Shown: positions 45,075-53,382, numbered from the stretch's first letter. The stretch: DNA of 64,000 nucleotides from Qipengyuania oceanensis (GCF_009827535.1 NZ_WTYN01000001.1:434001-498000); one strand, 5' to 3'. Numbers and translations are program-made. The notes: generated by a model from the sequence alone, not told the origin.

Positions 45075-46262
45075 TCAATCCTCGAGAATTACCGGGATCA
45101 GGTCGCGTGTCGCCTGGCGATACTTCGAGCTTGTGGCCGTCGGCCAGTTGCTGACGGCGGCGATGACCAGCCGTTCCGACGGCACGATCGTGATCGACTG
45201 CCCGAAAATTCCCTGCGCGCCGTAAGCACCGTCCGGATAGGCCCACCACTGGTATCCGTATCCGAAGCCCGGCGCCTGCGGCCCGAACTCCACCAGCGGC
45301 GACCCGGACTTGGTGAACCATCCATCCGGCACCACGCCCTTCCCGCCTTCGAGCGCGAACTGGCCGAAACGCGCATAGTCGGACAGGCGCAACGACAGGC
45401 AGCAACCGCCGATATTGCCGCCGGTCAGATCCTGCATCCAGAACATGCCGCCCGCAAAGCCCGCCGGCTCCACGATCTTGCTTGCCGCGTATTCGGCCAG
45501 AGGCATGCCGGTCGCCTCCTCGACGATCAGGCCGAGCAGGTTGGTCTCCAGTGTCTTGTAGACCCATTTCTCCCCCGCCGGCGCTTCCCGACGCAGGGTC
45601 TTGGCGTAGGTGATCACTTGCGATTCGCCCGCGACCGGCTCGACGGCCAGCATCTTGGCCACATCGCTGTCGGGATCGGTGTAATCCTCGTTCCACGCGA
45701 CGCCCGAGGTCATCGTAGCGATCTGGCCGACGTTCACGCCGTCGTAGGCGCTTCCGGCGAGCGCGGGAATGATCGAGACGACCGGTGTATCGATGCTGGC
45801 GATCTTGCCATCGCGGATCGCCGCGCCGAGCAATGTCGAGGTAAAGCTCTTCGCGACCGAGAAGCTCGTCCAGCGCTCTTGCGGCCCGAAGCCCAGACCA
45901 TAGTCCTCGAACCGGACTTTCCCGTCCTGCAGCACCATGACCCCAGCCGCGCTGGACTCGCGCATCAGGCTGCGGATGGCGGCCTGTGCTTTCGGCGAAA
46001 GCGGTTGGCCCTGTGCCAGTGCGCGCGGATTGCTGGCGGCGGACACCTCCAGCCCGGTGAAGCGCTGTTCCATGTCGCGGAAAGCCGCGGAACGGCGCGC
46101 ATCGTCCCAGAAGAGGATCGAGTCCGCTGCGGCCATGCTGGGCCCCTGGGCGGGAGTGACCTGCGTCACGGTTGGCTTCGCAGCCGTCGCCATCGGAGCG
46201 GTACCGTTGCTTGCGCAGGCTGCGAGCGCAAGCGCTGCCGCCGAAGCCATGAATGTTCGCAT
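45075..46262 (-). CDS. Lipoprotein serine hydrolase of the beta-lactamase/NylB family
   Basis: The 395-residue protein has a lipoprotein signal (ALALAACAS, lipobox Cys near residue 16), so it is likely anchored in the envelope. The catalytic SxxK is in SFSVAKSF (about residue 137), and the Tyr motif is WVYKTLETNLLG. The C-terminal FGQSITIVPSERLVIAAVSN is typical of class C-like esterases and 6-aminohexanoate-dimer hydrolases. The substrate is unknown (ester, amide or D-peptide). The ATG at 46262 shares a base with the cfa stop. Confidence 0.83.
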   Translation of the reverse strand: MRTFMASAAALALAACASNGTAPMATAAKPTVTQVTPAQGPSMAAADSILFWDDARRSAAFRDMEQRFTGLEVSAASNPRALAQGQPLSPKAQAAIRSLMRESSAAGVMVLQDGKVRFEDYGLGFGPQERWTSFSVAKSFTSTLLGAAIRDGKIASIDTPVVSIIPALAGSAYDGVNVGQIATMTSGVAWNEDYTDPDSDVAKMLAVEPVAGESQVITYAKTLRREAPAGEKWVYKTLETNLLGLIVEEATGMPLAEYAASKIVEPAGFAGGMFWMQDLTGGNIGGCCLSLRLSDYARFGQFALEGGKGVVPDGWFTKSGSPLVEFGPQAPGFGYGYQWWAYPDGAYGAQGIFGQSITIVPSERLVIAAVSNWPTATSSKYRQATRDLIPVILED

Positions 46263-47506
46263 CAAGTCTCTCCCTCTTTCACCAGCGTGACCTGGTGTAC
46301 ATCGATACCGCCACCGCGGAACCCGCCTTCGCAATACATCAGATAGTAGCGCCAAAGGTCGATGAACGGCGCATCGAAACCGTCCGGCAACCGGCCCTGC
46401 GCAACAGCGAGGTCGAAACGCTCGCGCCACAGGCGGAGCGTCTCGGCATAATCGATGCCGAAATCCTGCTGGCCGTGCCATGCAAGCCCGCGCTCTTCGG
46501 CAAGCCTGCGAAACTCGCTGGTGCGGATCAGCAACCCGCCTGGAAAGATGTAAGCCTGGATGAAATCCGCGCTGGCGGCATAGTCGTCGAAGAGCTCGTC
46601 GCGCATGGAGATATACTGGATGGCCGCGCGGCCTCCCGGATTGAGGTTGCGGGCGATGCAGTCCATGAACGTCGGCCAGTACTCCCGGCCGAGCGCCTCG
46701 ACCATCTCGACGCTCGCGATGGCGTCGAATGACCCGTCGACCGCGCGATAATCCAGATGCCGGAAATCGACGCCGGAATGGTGCGCCCGCGCCCAGGCGA
46801 GCTGTTCGTCGGAGAGGCTGATTCCGGTGACCTGGGCCCCGCGCTCGAGGAGAAACCCCGACAGCCCGCCCCAGCCGCAGCCGATTTCGAGCACGCTGGC
46901 CGGATCGCCGAGCCGTGCGGCGAGCAAAGCCCATTTCGCCTTCTGCGCGGCCTCGAGGTCGGTTGCGTCACCGAACATCGCGCTCGAATAGGTCATCGTC
47001 GGATCGAGCCACGCCTCGTAGAAATCATTGCCGAGATCGTAGTGCGCCGCGATGTTCTTCTTTGCGCCGGCGTGCGTGTTGCGGTTGACGAGGTGGGCCA
47101 GCTTGAGCGCGTGCCGGAACGGGCCCTTAGCCCGCGCGGTGTCGCCGAGCCTCTCGGCGTGCTGCATGAACAGGGCAAACAGGGGAACGGGATCCGGGCT
47201 CCACCATTCGCCGCTCGCCCACGCCTGGTACCAGCCGACCGAACCATTGCTCGCGAGCCGGACGAGCGCATTCCAGCTCCGCAGTTCAACCACGCATTCA
47301 AATCCCGGCGCGCGGCCGCCCAGCGTGCGCAAGGTGCCGTCGGGCAATCGCCCGTGGATCGTGCCGGAGATCAGGGCATCGTCTATCTTGTCGAGAATCT
47401 TGCCGAAGCCGGGAGCGATCATCCGGGCAATGAGGCCGGGCTTGCGCGCAAAGCGATTGCCGCCAGCAACGAGCTCCCTTCCGCGCCTGGTCGTGATCGC
47501 ATCCAT
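46262..47506 (-). CDS. cfa: Cyclopropane-fatty-acyl-phospholipid synthase
   Basis: The enzyme methylenates unsaturated acyl chains of membrane phospholipids with SAM, a stress response of the membrane. The 414-residue protein has AHYDLGNDFYEAWLD (about residues 152-166), SAM motif VLEIGCGWGGLSGFLLERG, and a C-terminal RLWRERFD and YYLMYCEGGFRGGGIDVHQV. It lies 38 bases downstream of phr and is coupled to the serine hydrolase. A phr-cfa pair also occurs in the singlet-oxygen sigma-E regulon of Rhodobacter, as I recall. Confidence 0.93.
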   Translation of the reverse strand: MDAITTRRGRELVAGGNRFARKPGLIARMIAPGFGKILDKIDDALISGTIHGRLPDGTLRTLGGRAPGFECVVELRSWNALVRLASNGSVGWYQAWASGEWWSPDPVPLFALFMQHAERLGDTARAKGPFRHALKLAHLVNRNTHAGAKKNIAAHYDLGNDFYEAWLDPTMTYSSAMFGDATDLEAAQKAKWALLAARLGDPASVLEIGCGWGGLSGFLLERGAQVTGISLSDEQLAWARAHHSGVDFRHLDYRAVDGSFDAIASVEMVEALGREYWPTFMDCIARNLNPGGRAAIQYISMRDELFDDYAASADFIQAYIFPGGLLIRTSEFRRLAEERGLAWHGQQDFGIDYAETLRLWRERFDLAVAQGRLPDGFDAPFIDLWRYYLMYCEGGFRGGGIDVHQVTLVKEGET

Positions 47507-47544
47507 CCGGCTGCCCCTAAGCCCCAGCGGCGGCGAAACGCAAG

Positions 47545-48942
47545 TCAGCCGTTCTTGCTGTCCCGATATGCCTGCAAAGCGCGCTCCCGCGCCTCCTTGT
47601 GGCCGATGATCTTGGCGGGATAATCGCCCCGCCTATCGTCGGGCGGGTCATGGATGCAGTCGTCGTCGACATCGGCGAGCTCGGGTACATATTCGCGAAT
47701 GTAACCGGCTGCATCGAACTTCTCGCTTTGGCTCAGCGGTGCCATGATCCGGCTGAACATGTTGCTGTCGACGCCCGTTCCGGAAATCCACTGCCAGTTG
47801 ACGCCGTTGTTCCCATAGTCGGCATCGACCAGGCAGTCCCAGTACCATTGCTCGCCATGGCGCCAGTCGATCAGGAGATGCTTCACCAGAAAGCTGGCGC
47901 AGATCATCCGGACGCGATTGTGCATCCAGCCGGTTTGCCACAACTGGCGCATCCCGGCGTCGACGACCGGATAACCCGTCATCCCCTTTTGCCAGCATTC
48001 CAGTTCCTCCTGGATCAGATGCCCGGAATTGGGGTTCCGCCACAGCGTACGCTCGTCGTAGTCGCGGTAACTGTCACGCGCGTAATCGGGAAACTGGCAG
48101 ATCACATTCTGAGCGTAGTCACGCCAGATGATCTCCTTGAGGAAGGTTTGCCAGCCGGAAGAGCGCTTGTCCTTCAGCCGGTGATAGACCTGCACCGGCG
48201 TGATCTCGCCCCAGTGCAGATGCGGCGACAGGCGGCTGGTCGTATCCTGCGAAGGGAGATTGCGGCCTTCGTCGTAATCGCCGACTTCGTCCGCCCACCA
48301 GTCGAGCCGCTTGTGCGCGGCCTGCTCGCCGAACTTCCAGAAATTGCGGATGCCCCCTGCCCAGTCCGGCTTCGTCGGAAGCAGGCTCCACTCGTCGAGA
48401 TCATCGCTCCCGGGCCAGGTTTCGGGGGAATGGATAATGTCGGGCTCGGGAAGCTCGTCGCGTGGCGGCAGGCAATCGAGCATCGATTTCGCGAAAGGGG
48501 AGTAGATCTTGTAGGGATCGCCCGAACCGGTGGTCACACTGCCGGGAGGCATGAGGTAATTGCCATCGTGAAGCACCAGTGTGCAATCTTCCGGAAGGGC
48601 GTCGGCAAGCTCTTCCTCGGCCTTTTTCCACCACGGTTCGTAATGGCGGTTGGCATGGATCGCCCCTGCCCCGAATTCATCGGCCAGCGCAGCGAGGATC
48701 TGCGGCGCATCGCCCTTGCGCAGCACGATTTGCGAGCGTCTGCCGCCGAACGAGTTGCCGAGGCTCTCGAGCGAATGGTGCAGCCAGACCCGGCTCGCAC
48801 CGCCATACGCGTGGTCGCCAGCTCGATCGTCGTCGAGGACGAAGACCGGAATTACCGGGCCCGCCTGCGAGGCGGCATGGAGGGCGGGCTGATCGGCCAG
48901 GCGCAGGTCGCGCCGCAGCCATACGATTTGCGGAGAACTCAT
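47545..48942 (-). CDS. phr: Deoxyribodipyrimidine photolyase (cryptochrome/photolyase family)
   Basis: A light-driven flavoenzyme that repairs cyclobutane pyrimidine dimers. The 465-residue protein has an N-terminal antenna domain beginning IVWLRRDLRLADQPAL. The C-terminal FAD domain has TTSRLSPHLHWGEITP, DAGMRQLWQTGWMHNRVRMI and NNGVNWQWISGTGVDSN, typical of class I CPD photolyases. The ATG at 48942 follows a stress-type promoter by only nine bases, so the mRNA may be nearly leaderless. It is first of phr-cfa-serine hydrolase. Confidence 0.93.
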   Translation of the reverse strand: MSSPQIVWLRRDLRLADQPALHAASQAGPVIPVFVLDDDRAGDHAYGGASRVWLHHSLESLGNSFGGRRSQIVLRKGDAPQILAALADEFGAGAIHANRHYEPWWKKAEEELADALPEDCTLVLHDGNYLMPPGSVTTGSGDPYKIYSPFAKSMLDCLPPRDELPEPDIIHSPETWPGSDDLDEWSLLPTKPDWAGGIRNFWKFGEQAAHKRLDWWADEVGDYDEGRNLPSQDTTSRLSPHLHWGEITPVQVYHRLKDKRSSGWQTFLKEIIWRDYAQNVICQFPDYARDSYRDYDERTLWRNPNSGHLIQEELECWQKGMTGYPVVDAGMRQLWQTGWMHNRVRMICASFLVKHLLIDWRHGEQWYWDCLVDADYGNNGVNWQWISGTGVDSNMFSRIMAPLSQSEKFDAAGYIREYVPELADVDDDCIHDPPDDRRGDYPAKIIGHKEARERALQAYRDSKNG

Positions 48943-48948
48943 GGCCTT

Positions 48949-48976
48949 GGAACGGGACTGCCCCGAGAAGGGTTCC
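48949..48976. promoter_or_regulatory. Two-way EcfG-type general-stress promoter between phr and PAP2
   Basis: On the minus strand GGAAC (48976-48972) is followed after 17 bases by CGTT (48954-48951), an exact match to the alphaproteobacterial sigma-EcfG promoter GGAAC-N16/17-CGTT, reading into phr. On the plus strand GGAAC (48949-48953), 17 bases, GGTT (48971-48974) reads into the PAP2 gene with one mismatch. The two elements share bases because the arms GGAAC/GTTCC are an inverted repeat. Promoter use is inferred. Confidence 0.65.
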
Positions 48977-48983
48977 GGCACAC

Positions 48984-49751
48984 ATGAACACCAATTCCGA
49001 ACTCGTCGACCGGGACGATCCGCCGCTGCCGGCGCAAACTGTCCGGATCCCGGCACGCGGCTACGCGATCGACCGGCGCAAGGTCTTGATCGTCGCCGCC
49101 TTGTTGTGGGCCGGATTTGCCGTGGTCGCCTGGATGGTGCTCAACGGTCGTACCGGCGCGTTCGACGAATGGGGCCTGAAGCTGTTTCGCACCGGCGCGG
49201 ATTTCCATGCCGCGGGTTCGGAGAAGCTGGTCGAGGCCGTGCGCGACATGACGGCACTGGGCGGCGTGTTCCTGCGCAATCTTTTTGCGCTTGCCGCCGT
49301 CGTCGCGCTCCTGTTCCTCAGGCTTCGGCGCGAAGCGGTCCTCTATGCCTTGGCGGTCATGGCGGGGTGGCTGGTCAACAGCGGCCTCAAGCTGGTGGTT
49401 GGCCGCGAACGCCCGCAGATCGTCCCACACCTGACTTCGGCGGGTGGCGAAAGCTTTCCGAGCGGCCACAGCTTTTCATCGGCAGTAGTGTGGATCGGCA
49501 TGGCGCTGGCCTTCGCTACGTTGAGCAATCGCCACTCCGTCCGCTACACCATGGTCGTCGCGGCTATGGCTTTGGCGGGCATGGTGGCGTGGAGCCGCGT
49601 GATGCTGGGCGTGCACTTCCCGAGCGATGTCGTCGCGGGCTGGCTCGCGGGGAGCGGCTGGGCCTTCCTGTCTGCGGCGCTGTTCTATGGCGCTGCAAAA
49701 AGCGCGGCCGACAGCGAGACCGCCCGCAAGCTCGATCCGTCTAGCCGCTGA
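48984..49751 (+). CDS. PAP2-family membrane phosphatase
   Basis: The 255-residue integral membrane lipid phosphatase has about five helices. The three phosphatase motifs are complete: KLVVGRERP (K-x6-RP), FPSGHSFSS (PSGH) and SRVMLGVHFPSD (SR-x5-H-x3-D). It likely removes phosphate from undecaprenyl pyrophosphate, phosphatidic acid or PGP at the periplasmic face. The start is the ATG at 48984, directly after a stress-type promoter shared with phr. It is paralogous to the protein at 51487-52218. It overlaps the convergent YdjM-type gene by 11 bases. Confidence 0.88.
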   Translation: MNTNSELVDRDDPPLPAQTVRIPARGYAIDRRKVLIVAALLWAGFAVVAWMVLNGRTGAFDEWGLKLFRTGADFHAAGSEKLVEAVRDMTALGGVFLRNLFALAAVVALLFLRLRREAVLYALAVMAGWLVNSGLKLVVGRERPQIVPHLTSAGGESFPSGHSFSSAVVWIGMALAFATLSNRHSVRYTMVVAAMALAGMVAWSRVMLGVHFPSDVVAGWLAGSGWAFLSAALFYGAAKSAADSETARKLDPSSR

Positions 49752-50664
49752 CCAGCCCCTCGCACTCCAGTTCCGGGATTTTGACCGTGAACCGGTCACG
49801 CGACAGCGGGTCGTAATAGCGCGCATCGGCAAGCCAGTAGCTGCCGTCCTCGCGCGGAACGATCAGCGGCGTGCGAGACCAGAAAAGGAAAGCGCGAACC
49901 TGTTCGTCGGCTTCACCGGCAGCCGCGAGATCGCAGCGGTCGAGCGGAATGCCGGGCAAGGTCTTGTCCGCACCGATCGTGTAGAGGCCATTTCCACCGG
50001 AAATCATCTCGCGCTGCCACGACCACAACGGCGGCGGACTGGCGATGACCACCTCCGCGCCGGTCGGACTGTCGGTCACCGCGGCCTCTGCACGGGCCGT
50101 GATCAGGGCGTTCACCCCGATATAAGCCAGCGCCACGCTCAGCGCGATGCGCGCGGGCTGCTTCCATTCCCCGGCTCTCCTCTCGCGTCGCAGGGAGAAC
50201 CACGTCGCGAAGCCCATCAGCACCCACAGCCAGATGTCGATGATGAAGAGCACGTCGCCGTAGAACCATCGAGAGGAGAACGGCTCGAGCAGGCGGATTC
50301 CATAGACGTTCAGCCAGTCGAGTGCGGGGTGCGTAAGGCAGCCGATGAAGCTCAGCAGGAACAGCCATTTGAAGCTGACCGGAAGGCGGCTCTCGGGTCG
50401 TTTCCCGCGGCTCGCCTGCCAACGGTCGATGCCGTAGAGTAGCCCCGCCAGTATCAGTGGCAGCAGCACGAGCGCGGGCGGGCCGTGCGTGATCCCGCGC
50501 CGGAAAGCCAGGTGTTCCACTCCGTTGAGCCAGAAGAAGCATGCCGCATCGACGTCGGGCAGGTTGGCCCCGATGATCAGCGCTGGCATGGCGAGGCCGG
50601 TCTTCTTCTTCAGGCCCGCCTGCCCGATCAGCGCGCCGACCAGGCTATGAGTGATATTGTCCAT
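49741..50664 (-). CDS. YdjM-type membrane-bound metal-dependent hydrolase
   Basis: This 307-residue protein of the YdjM/DUF457 type begins MDNITHSLVGALIGQAGL. Further putative metal residues are in GANLPDVDA, RGITHGPPA and LTHPALDWLNVYG. Four or five hydrophobic helices fill residues about 25-190, and a soluble C-terminal domain follows. The catalytic function is unproven; in E. coli ydjM is LexA-controlled. No SOS box is visible here. An intrinsic terminator of the upstream EF-hand gene separates it from that unit. Confidence 0.8.
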   Translation of the reverse strand: MDNITHSLVGALIGQAGLKKKTGLAMPALIIGANLPDVDAACFFWLNGVEHLAFRRGITHGPPALVLLPLILAGLLYGIDRWQASRGKRPESRLPVSFKWLFLLSFIGCLTHPALDWLNVYGIRLLEPFSSRWFYGDVLFIIDIWLWVLMGFATWFSLRRERRAGEWKQPARIALSVALAYIGVNALITARAEAAVTDSPTGAEVVIASPPPLWSWQREMISGGNGLYTIGADKTLPGIPLDRCDLAAAGEADEQVRAFLFWSRTPLIVPREDGSYWLADARYYDPLSRDRFTVKIPELECEGLVSG

Positions 50665-50690
50665 GGCCGATGGACTAGTGGCTCGTCGGC

Positions 50691-50726
50691 AAAAGAAAAG
50701 GGCGCCGGAATCCTTCCAGCGCCCTT
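50691..50726 (-). terminator. Intrinsic terminator of the EF-hand lipoprotein gene
   Basis: On the minus strand AAGGGCGC and GCGCCCTT (50719-50726 with 50698-50705) form an 8 bp stem. An inner GGAA/TTCC pairing lies across a mismatch. TTTTCTTTT follows directly. It begins 22 bases after the stop of the EF-hand gene. Confidence 0.85.
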
Positions 50727-50747
50727 CCCTCGATTATTTGGCTAGCG

Positions 50748-51269
50748 TCAGCCGAGATCATCGCCCCTGCGCGCGGAGGTGAACTCGCGCTGCGACAGTT
50801 CGCCGTCACGATTCTGGTCGTAATAATAGAAGCTGTCGACGATACGCTTTTCCTGCTCGTCGGTCAGTTCGGCGTTGCCCTGCTCGACCGTAGCGGCCCA
50901 GATGGCATATTCGCCCGGAGTTAGATGGGCGTCGTCATTGCGATCGAGATCCGCCCAGCTGAGGCCAGCGCGCGGATCGGTGTCGGCCTGGGTCGCGGCG
51001 TCCGCAGCGTCGCCATCGGCAGTCGCGGCTGTTTCGTTCTCCTGGCGATACCCCATGTATTCCTCGCGGAATGCTGCCATGTCGGCCTCGTCGCGCAGAG
51101 CCTGCGCTTCGGGCGCAAGCGTGTAATCGCGGCTTGCCGGATCGTATTCAGCAACGGGGGTAGGAGTGGCAGTCGGCGTCGGCTCTGGCTGCTGCGGCTC
51201 TCCGCCGCATGCGGTGAGCGCAAGTGCCAGGCTCGAGGCCAGAATGGTCTTGGTCGTCAGGGTGTTCAC
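50748..51269 (-). CDS. EF-hand domain lipoprotein
   Basis: The 173-residue protein has a lipoprotein signal (LALALTACGG, Cys near residue 19), a Pro/Thr-rich linker (PTPTATPTP), and two EF-hand loops: DRNDDAHLTPGE with Ala at the glycine position, and the canonical DQNRDGELSQRE. It is likely a calcium-binding protein of the envelope. The start is GTG at 51269 with GGAGA five bases upstream. It is divergent from the second PAP2 gene and ends in a strong terminator. Confidence 0.8.
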   Translation of the reverse strand: MNTLTTKTILASSLALALTACGGEPQQPEPTPTATPTPVAEYDPASRDYTLAPEAQALRDEADMAAFREEYMGYRQENETAATADGDAADAATQADTDPRAGLSWADLDRNDDAHLTPGEYAIWAATVEQGNAELTDEQEKRIVDSFYYYDQNRDGELSQREFTSARRGDDLG

Positions 51270-51336
51270 GAAAGTCTCCGTTGGGTGGTCTTGGCCCGTG
51301 ACCACGGGCTGCGAACCCATAACGGGCGCAAGGCGG

Positions 51337-51350
51337 ATTGGTTCACCAAT
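51337..51350. promoter_or_regulatory. Perfect 6 bp inverted repeat between EF-hand and PAP2 genes
   Basis: ATTGGT and ACCAAT separated by two bases. It lies in the 217-base divergent gap, 67 bases from the EF-hand start. A second repeat GCCCGTG/CACGGGC (51294-51300 with 51303-51309) is in the EF-hand leader. Operator function is only suggested by symmetry. Confidence 0.35.
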
Positions 51351-51486
51351 ATTTCTGCACCTGCGAACCGGGCTTTCCTCTCCTTCCCCTGACCGATGGC
51401 CGTGCCAGACAATCACTCGCGCGCCCGTGCACCCGCTTTGCCAATCCGTGCGTTACGCTCTTCAAGACAGGTTGGAACCACCGCTC

Positions 51487-52218
51487 ATGCTCCAGAAATT
51501 GCGCACCGCAATCACATGCGAATATCGCCTCCTGCTGGGAGCGATCGGCACGCTCCTGCTGCTATGGGGCTTCGGGGCGCTGGCCGGGGAGATGATCGAA
51601 GGCGAGACAGGTGCCTACGATAGTAAGATCGAACTGGCCTTGCGCCATTCGGACAATTTGGCCGTGCCCGTTGGGCCGGCTTTTCTGAAGACGGCGATGA
51701 TCGATCTCACGGCTCTGGGTAGCGAGACGATCCTGACTCTGGTCACCGTGCTCGCGATAGCCTTCCTGCTGCTGCGCAAGCGGCAGAACCAGGCATTGCT
51801 GGTCGCGGCAGCGGTAGGCGGCGGCGCGCTGCTTAGCGGACTTCTGAAGTCGCAGTTCTCGCGCGCCCGCCCCGAGATCGTGCCCCATCTCGTGCCGGTC
51901 CACTCGGCTAGCTTCCCGAGCGGTCACGCGATGAACAGTGCTATCGTCTACCTCACGATCGCCGTCTTGATCGCGCGCAGTTACGAGGATGCGCGCACGC
52001 GCAATTTCATTGTCGGGCTGGCAGTGATCGCAACAGGCGTGATCGGATTCAGCCGCGTCTATCTCGGGGTCCACTGGCCGAGCGATGTCGCAGCCGGCTG
52101 GCTCGTCGGCGGCGCATGGGCAAGCCTGATGGGCCTGGTCGCGGTGACGCTGCAGCGCCGCCGCAAGATCGAACAGCCGGCCCGACCCAGTTCGGATACG
52201 GAGCAGGCCAGGCCGTAA
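51487..52218 (+). CDS. PAP2-family membrane phosphatase, second copy
   Basis: The 243-residue integral membrane phosphatase carries KSQFSRARP (K-x6-RP), FPSGHAMNS and SRVYLGVHWPSD. The core RARPEIVPHLVPVHSASFPS closely resembles the paralogue at 48984 (RERPQIVPHL). The N-terminal and C-terminal parts differ, so it is an old duplication. Likely lipid phosphate or undecaprenyl pyrophosphate phosphatase; which lipid is unknown. The start is the ATG at 51487. Convergent with korB, 21 bases apart. Confidence 0.87.
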   Translation: MLQKLRTAITCEYRLLLGAIGTLLLLWGFGALAGEMIEGETGAYDSKIELALRHSDNLAVPVGPAFLKTAMIDLTALGSETILTLVTVLAIAFLLLRKRQNQALLVAAAVGGGALLSGLLKSQFSRARPEIVPHLVPVHSASFPSGHAMNSAIVYLTIAVLIARSYEDARTRNFIVGLAVIATGVIGFSRVYLGVHWPSDVAAGWLVGGAWASLMGLVAVTLQRRRKIEQPARPSSDTEQARP

Positions 52219-52239
52219 GGCCCGACCCGTGCCGATTGC

Positions 52240-53286
52240 CTAGATAGGATCCTGCGCGGTCCCGTCGACGGTCCAGGTCTGGCCAGTGCCCAGCAGCTTT
52301 GCGAGATTGGCAGTCTTGCCGCTGGTCGCTTTTTCGCGCTCTGCCGCGACACCATCCTCGAAGGTCGGCGCCGGATCGTCGTAGAGCACGCCGAGCGCCA
52401 TCGGGAACGGACCGAAGGGCATTTCGACGAGCATGTGCGCGATGACGCGATTTGTGGCGTCGTGCACCAGCACGCCCGCCTCTTCCCAATTGTCTTCGGT
52501 TGCCTCGACAACCTTCAGGTGCAGCCCGTCACGATCGAGCGCGATGCCCTTGTCGTAACCGGTCTTTTCGTCGCCGAAGAGCATCGGCTTGCCATGTTCG
52601 AGCCACAGCTGGCGATCTCCCGCCCCCTTGGGCGCGGCGAAATCGTCGAACACGTCCTTGTTGTAGACGATGCAGTTCTGGAAGATCTCGATGAAGGCGG
52701 CGCCCTTGTGGCCGTGCGCGGCCTTCAGGACGTCCGGCAGGTTCTTCGAGACGTCGAAACCGCGACCGACGAAGCGCGCACCGGCACCGAGCGCGAAGGC
52801 AGCGGGATTGGCCGGGCGGTCGTAGCTACCGAGCGGGGTCGACGGGCTGCGCGTCCCGACCCGGCTGGTCGGCGAGAACTGGCCCTTGGTCAGCCCGTAA
52901 ATCTCGTTGTTGAACAGCATGATCTGCATGTTCACGTTACGCCGCAACACATGCATCAGGTGATTGCCGCCGATCGAGAGCCCGTCGCCGTCGCCGGTCA
53001 CCAGCCAGATGTCGAGATCCGGGTTGGCGAGCTTGACGCCCGTTGCCACGGCAGGCGCACGTCCGTGGATCGTGTGGAAGCCGTAGGTTTCCATATAGTA
53101 GGGGAAGCGGCTCGAGCAGCCGATACCGCTGATGAAGCAGGTGTTGGCAGGGTTTGCTCCAAGCTGCGGCAGCGTGCGCTGTACGGCCTTGAGGATCGCA
53201 TAGTCGCCGCAACCCGGACACCAGCGAACCTCCTGGTCGGTTTCCCAGTCCTTGAGCGTGGTTTCGAACTTTGCCGGTGCGTTCAT
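52240..53286 (-). CDS. korB: 2-oxoacid:ferredoxin oxidoreductase beta subunit
   Basis: The thiamine-pyrophosphate subunit of a 2-oxoglutarate (or related) ferredoxin oxidoreductase. The 348-residue protein has the cluster cysteines in RWCPGCGDYAIL (about residues 22-33) and GIGCSSRFPYY. The TPP motif is LVTGDGDGLSIGGNHLMHVL through NNEIYGLTKGQ. No separate ferredoxin-like delta subunit is seen. The start ATG shares a base with the stop of a 31-codon gene (TGATG), so korB is third in the operon. Confidence 0.93.
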   Translation of the reverse strand: MNAPAKFETTLKDWETDQEVRWCPGCGDYAILKAVQRTLPQLGANPANTCFISGIGCSSRFPYYMETYGFHTIHGRAPAVATGVKLANPDLDIWLVTGDGDGLSIGGNHLMHVLRRNVNMQIMLFNNEIYGLTKGQFSPTSRVGTRSPSTPLGSYDRPANPAAFALGAGARFVGRGFDVSKNLPDVLKAAHGHKGAAFIEIFQNCIVYNKDVFDDFAAPKGAGDRQLWLEHGKPMLFGDEKTGYDKGIALDRDGLHLKVVEATEDNWEEAGVLVHDATNRVIAHMLVEMPFGPFPMALGVLYDDPAPTFEDGVAAEREKATSGKTANLAKLLGTGQTWTVDGTAQDPI

Positions 53287-53381
53287 CAGGATTTTCCGAT
53301 CGTTATTCCGGCCGCGATGATCACGGCGATCAGCGCCGCTATCACCAGGCCAAGGACGAATTTTTTCTGCCTGTCGGTCAC
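53286..53381 (-). CDS. 31-residue single-helix membrane peptide between korA and korB
   Basis: I translated this by hand; it is too short for usual gene calls. It starts with GTG at 53381, two bases after the korA stop TAG, with GAGG six bases upstream. It ends TGA at 53286, overlapping the korB ATG as TGATG. The peptide begins MTDRQKKF (positive inside), has one continuous hydrophobic helix of about 21 residues (8-28, rich in Ala/Ile/Val/Leu), and ends GKS. Spacing and overlap on both sides argue strongly for translation. I know no family. It may anchor the soluble KorAB enzyme to the membrane or tune its assembly; this is inference. Confidence 0.75.
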   Translation of the reverse strand: MTDRQKKFVLGLVIAALIAVIIAAGITIGKS

Positions 53382-53382
53382 T

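Noticed and set aside
51341-51355. GTTC-N7-TTTC before the EF-hand/PAP2 genes as an SOS box
   Set aside because: One mismatch in a key base and no link of these genes to DNA damage.
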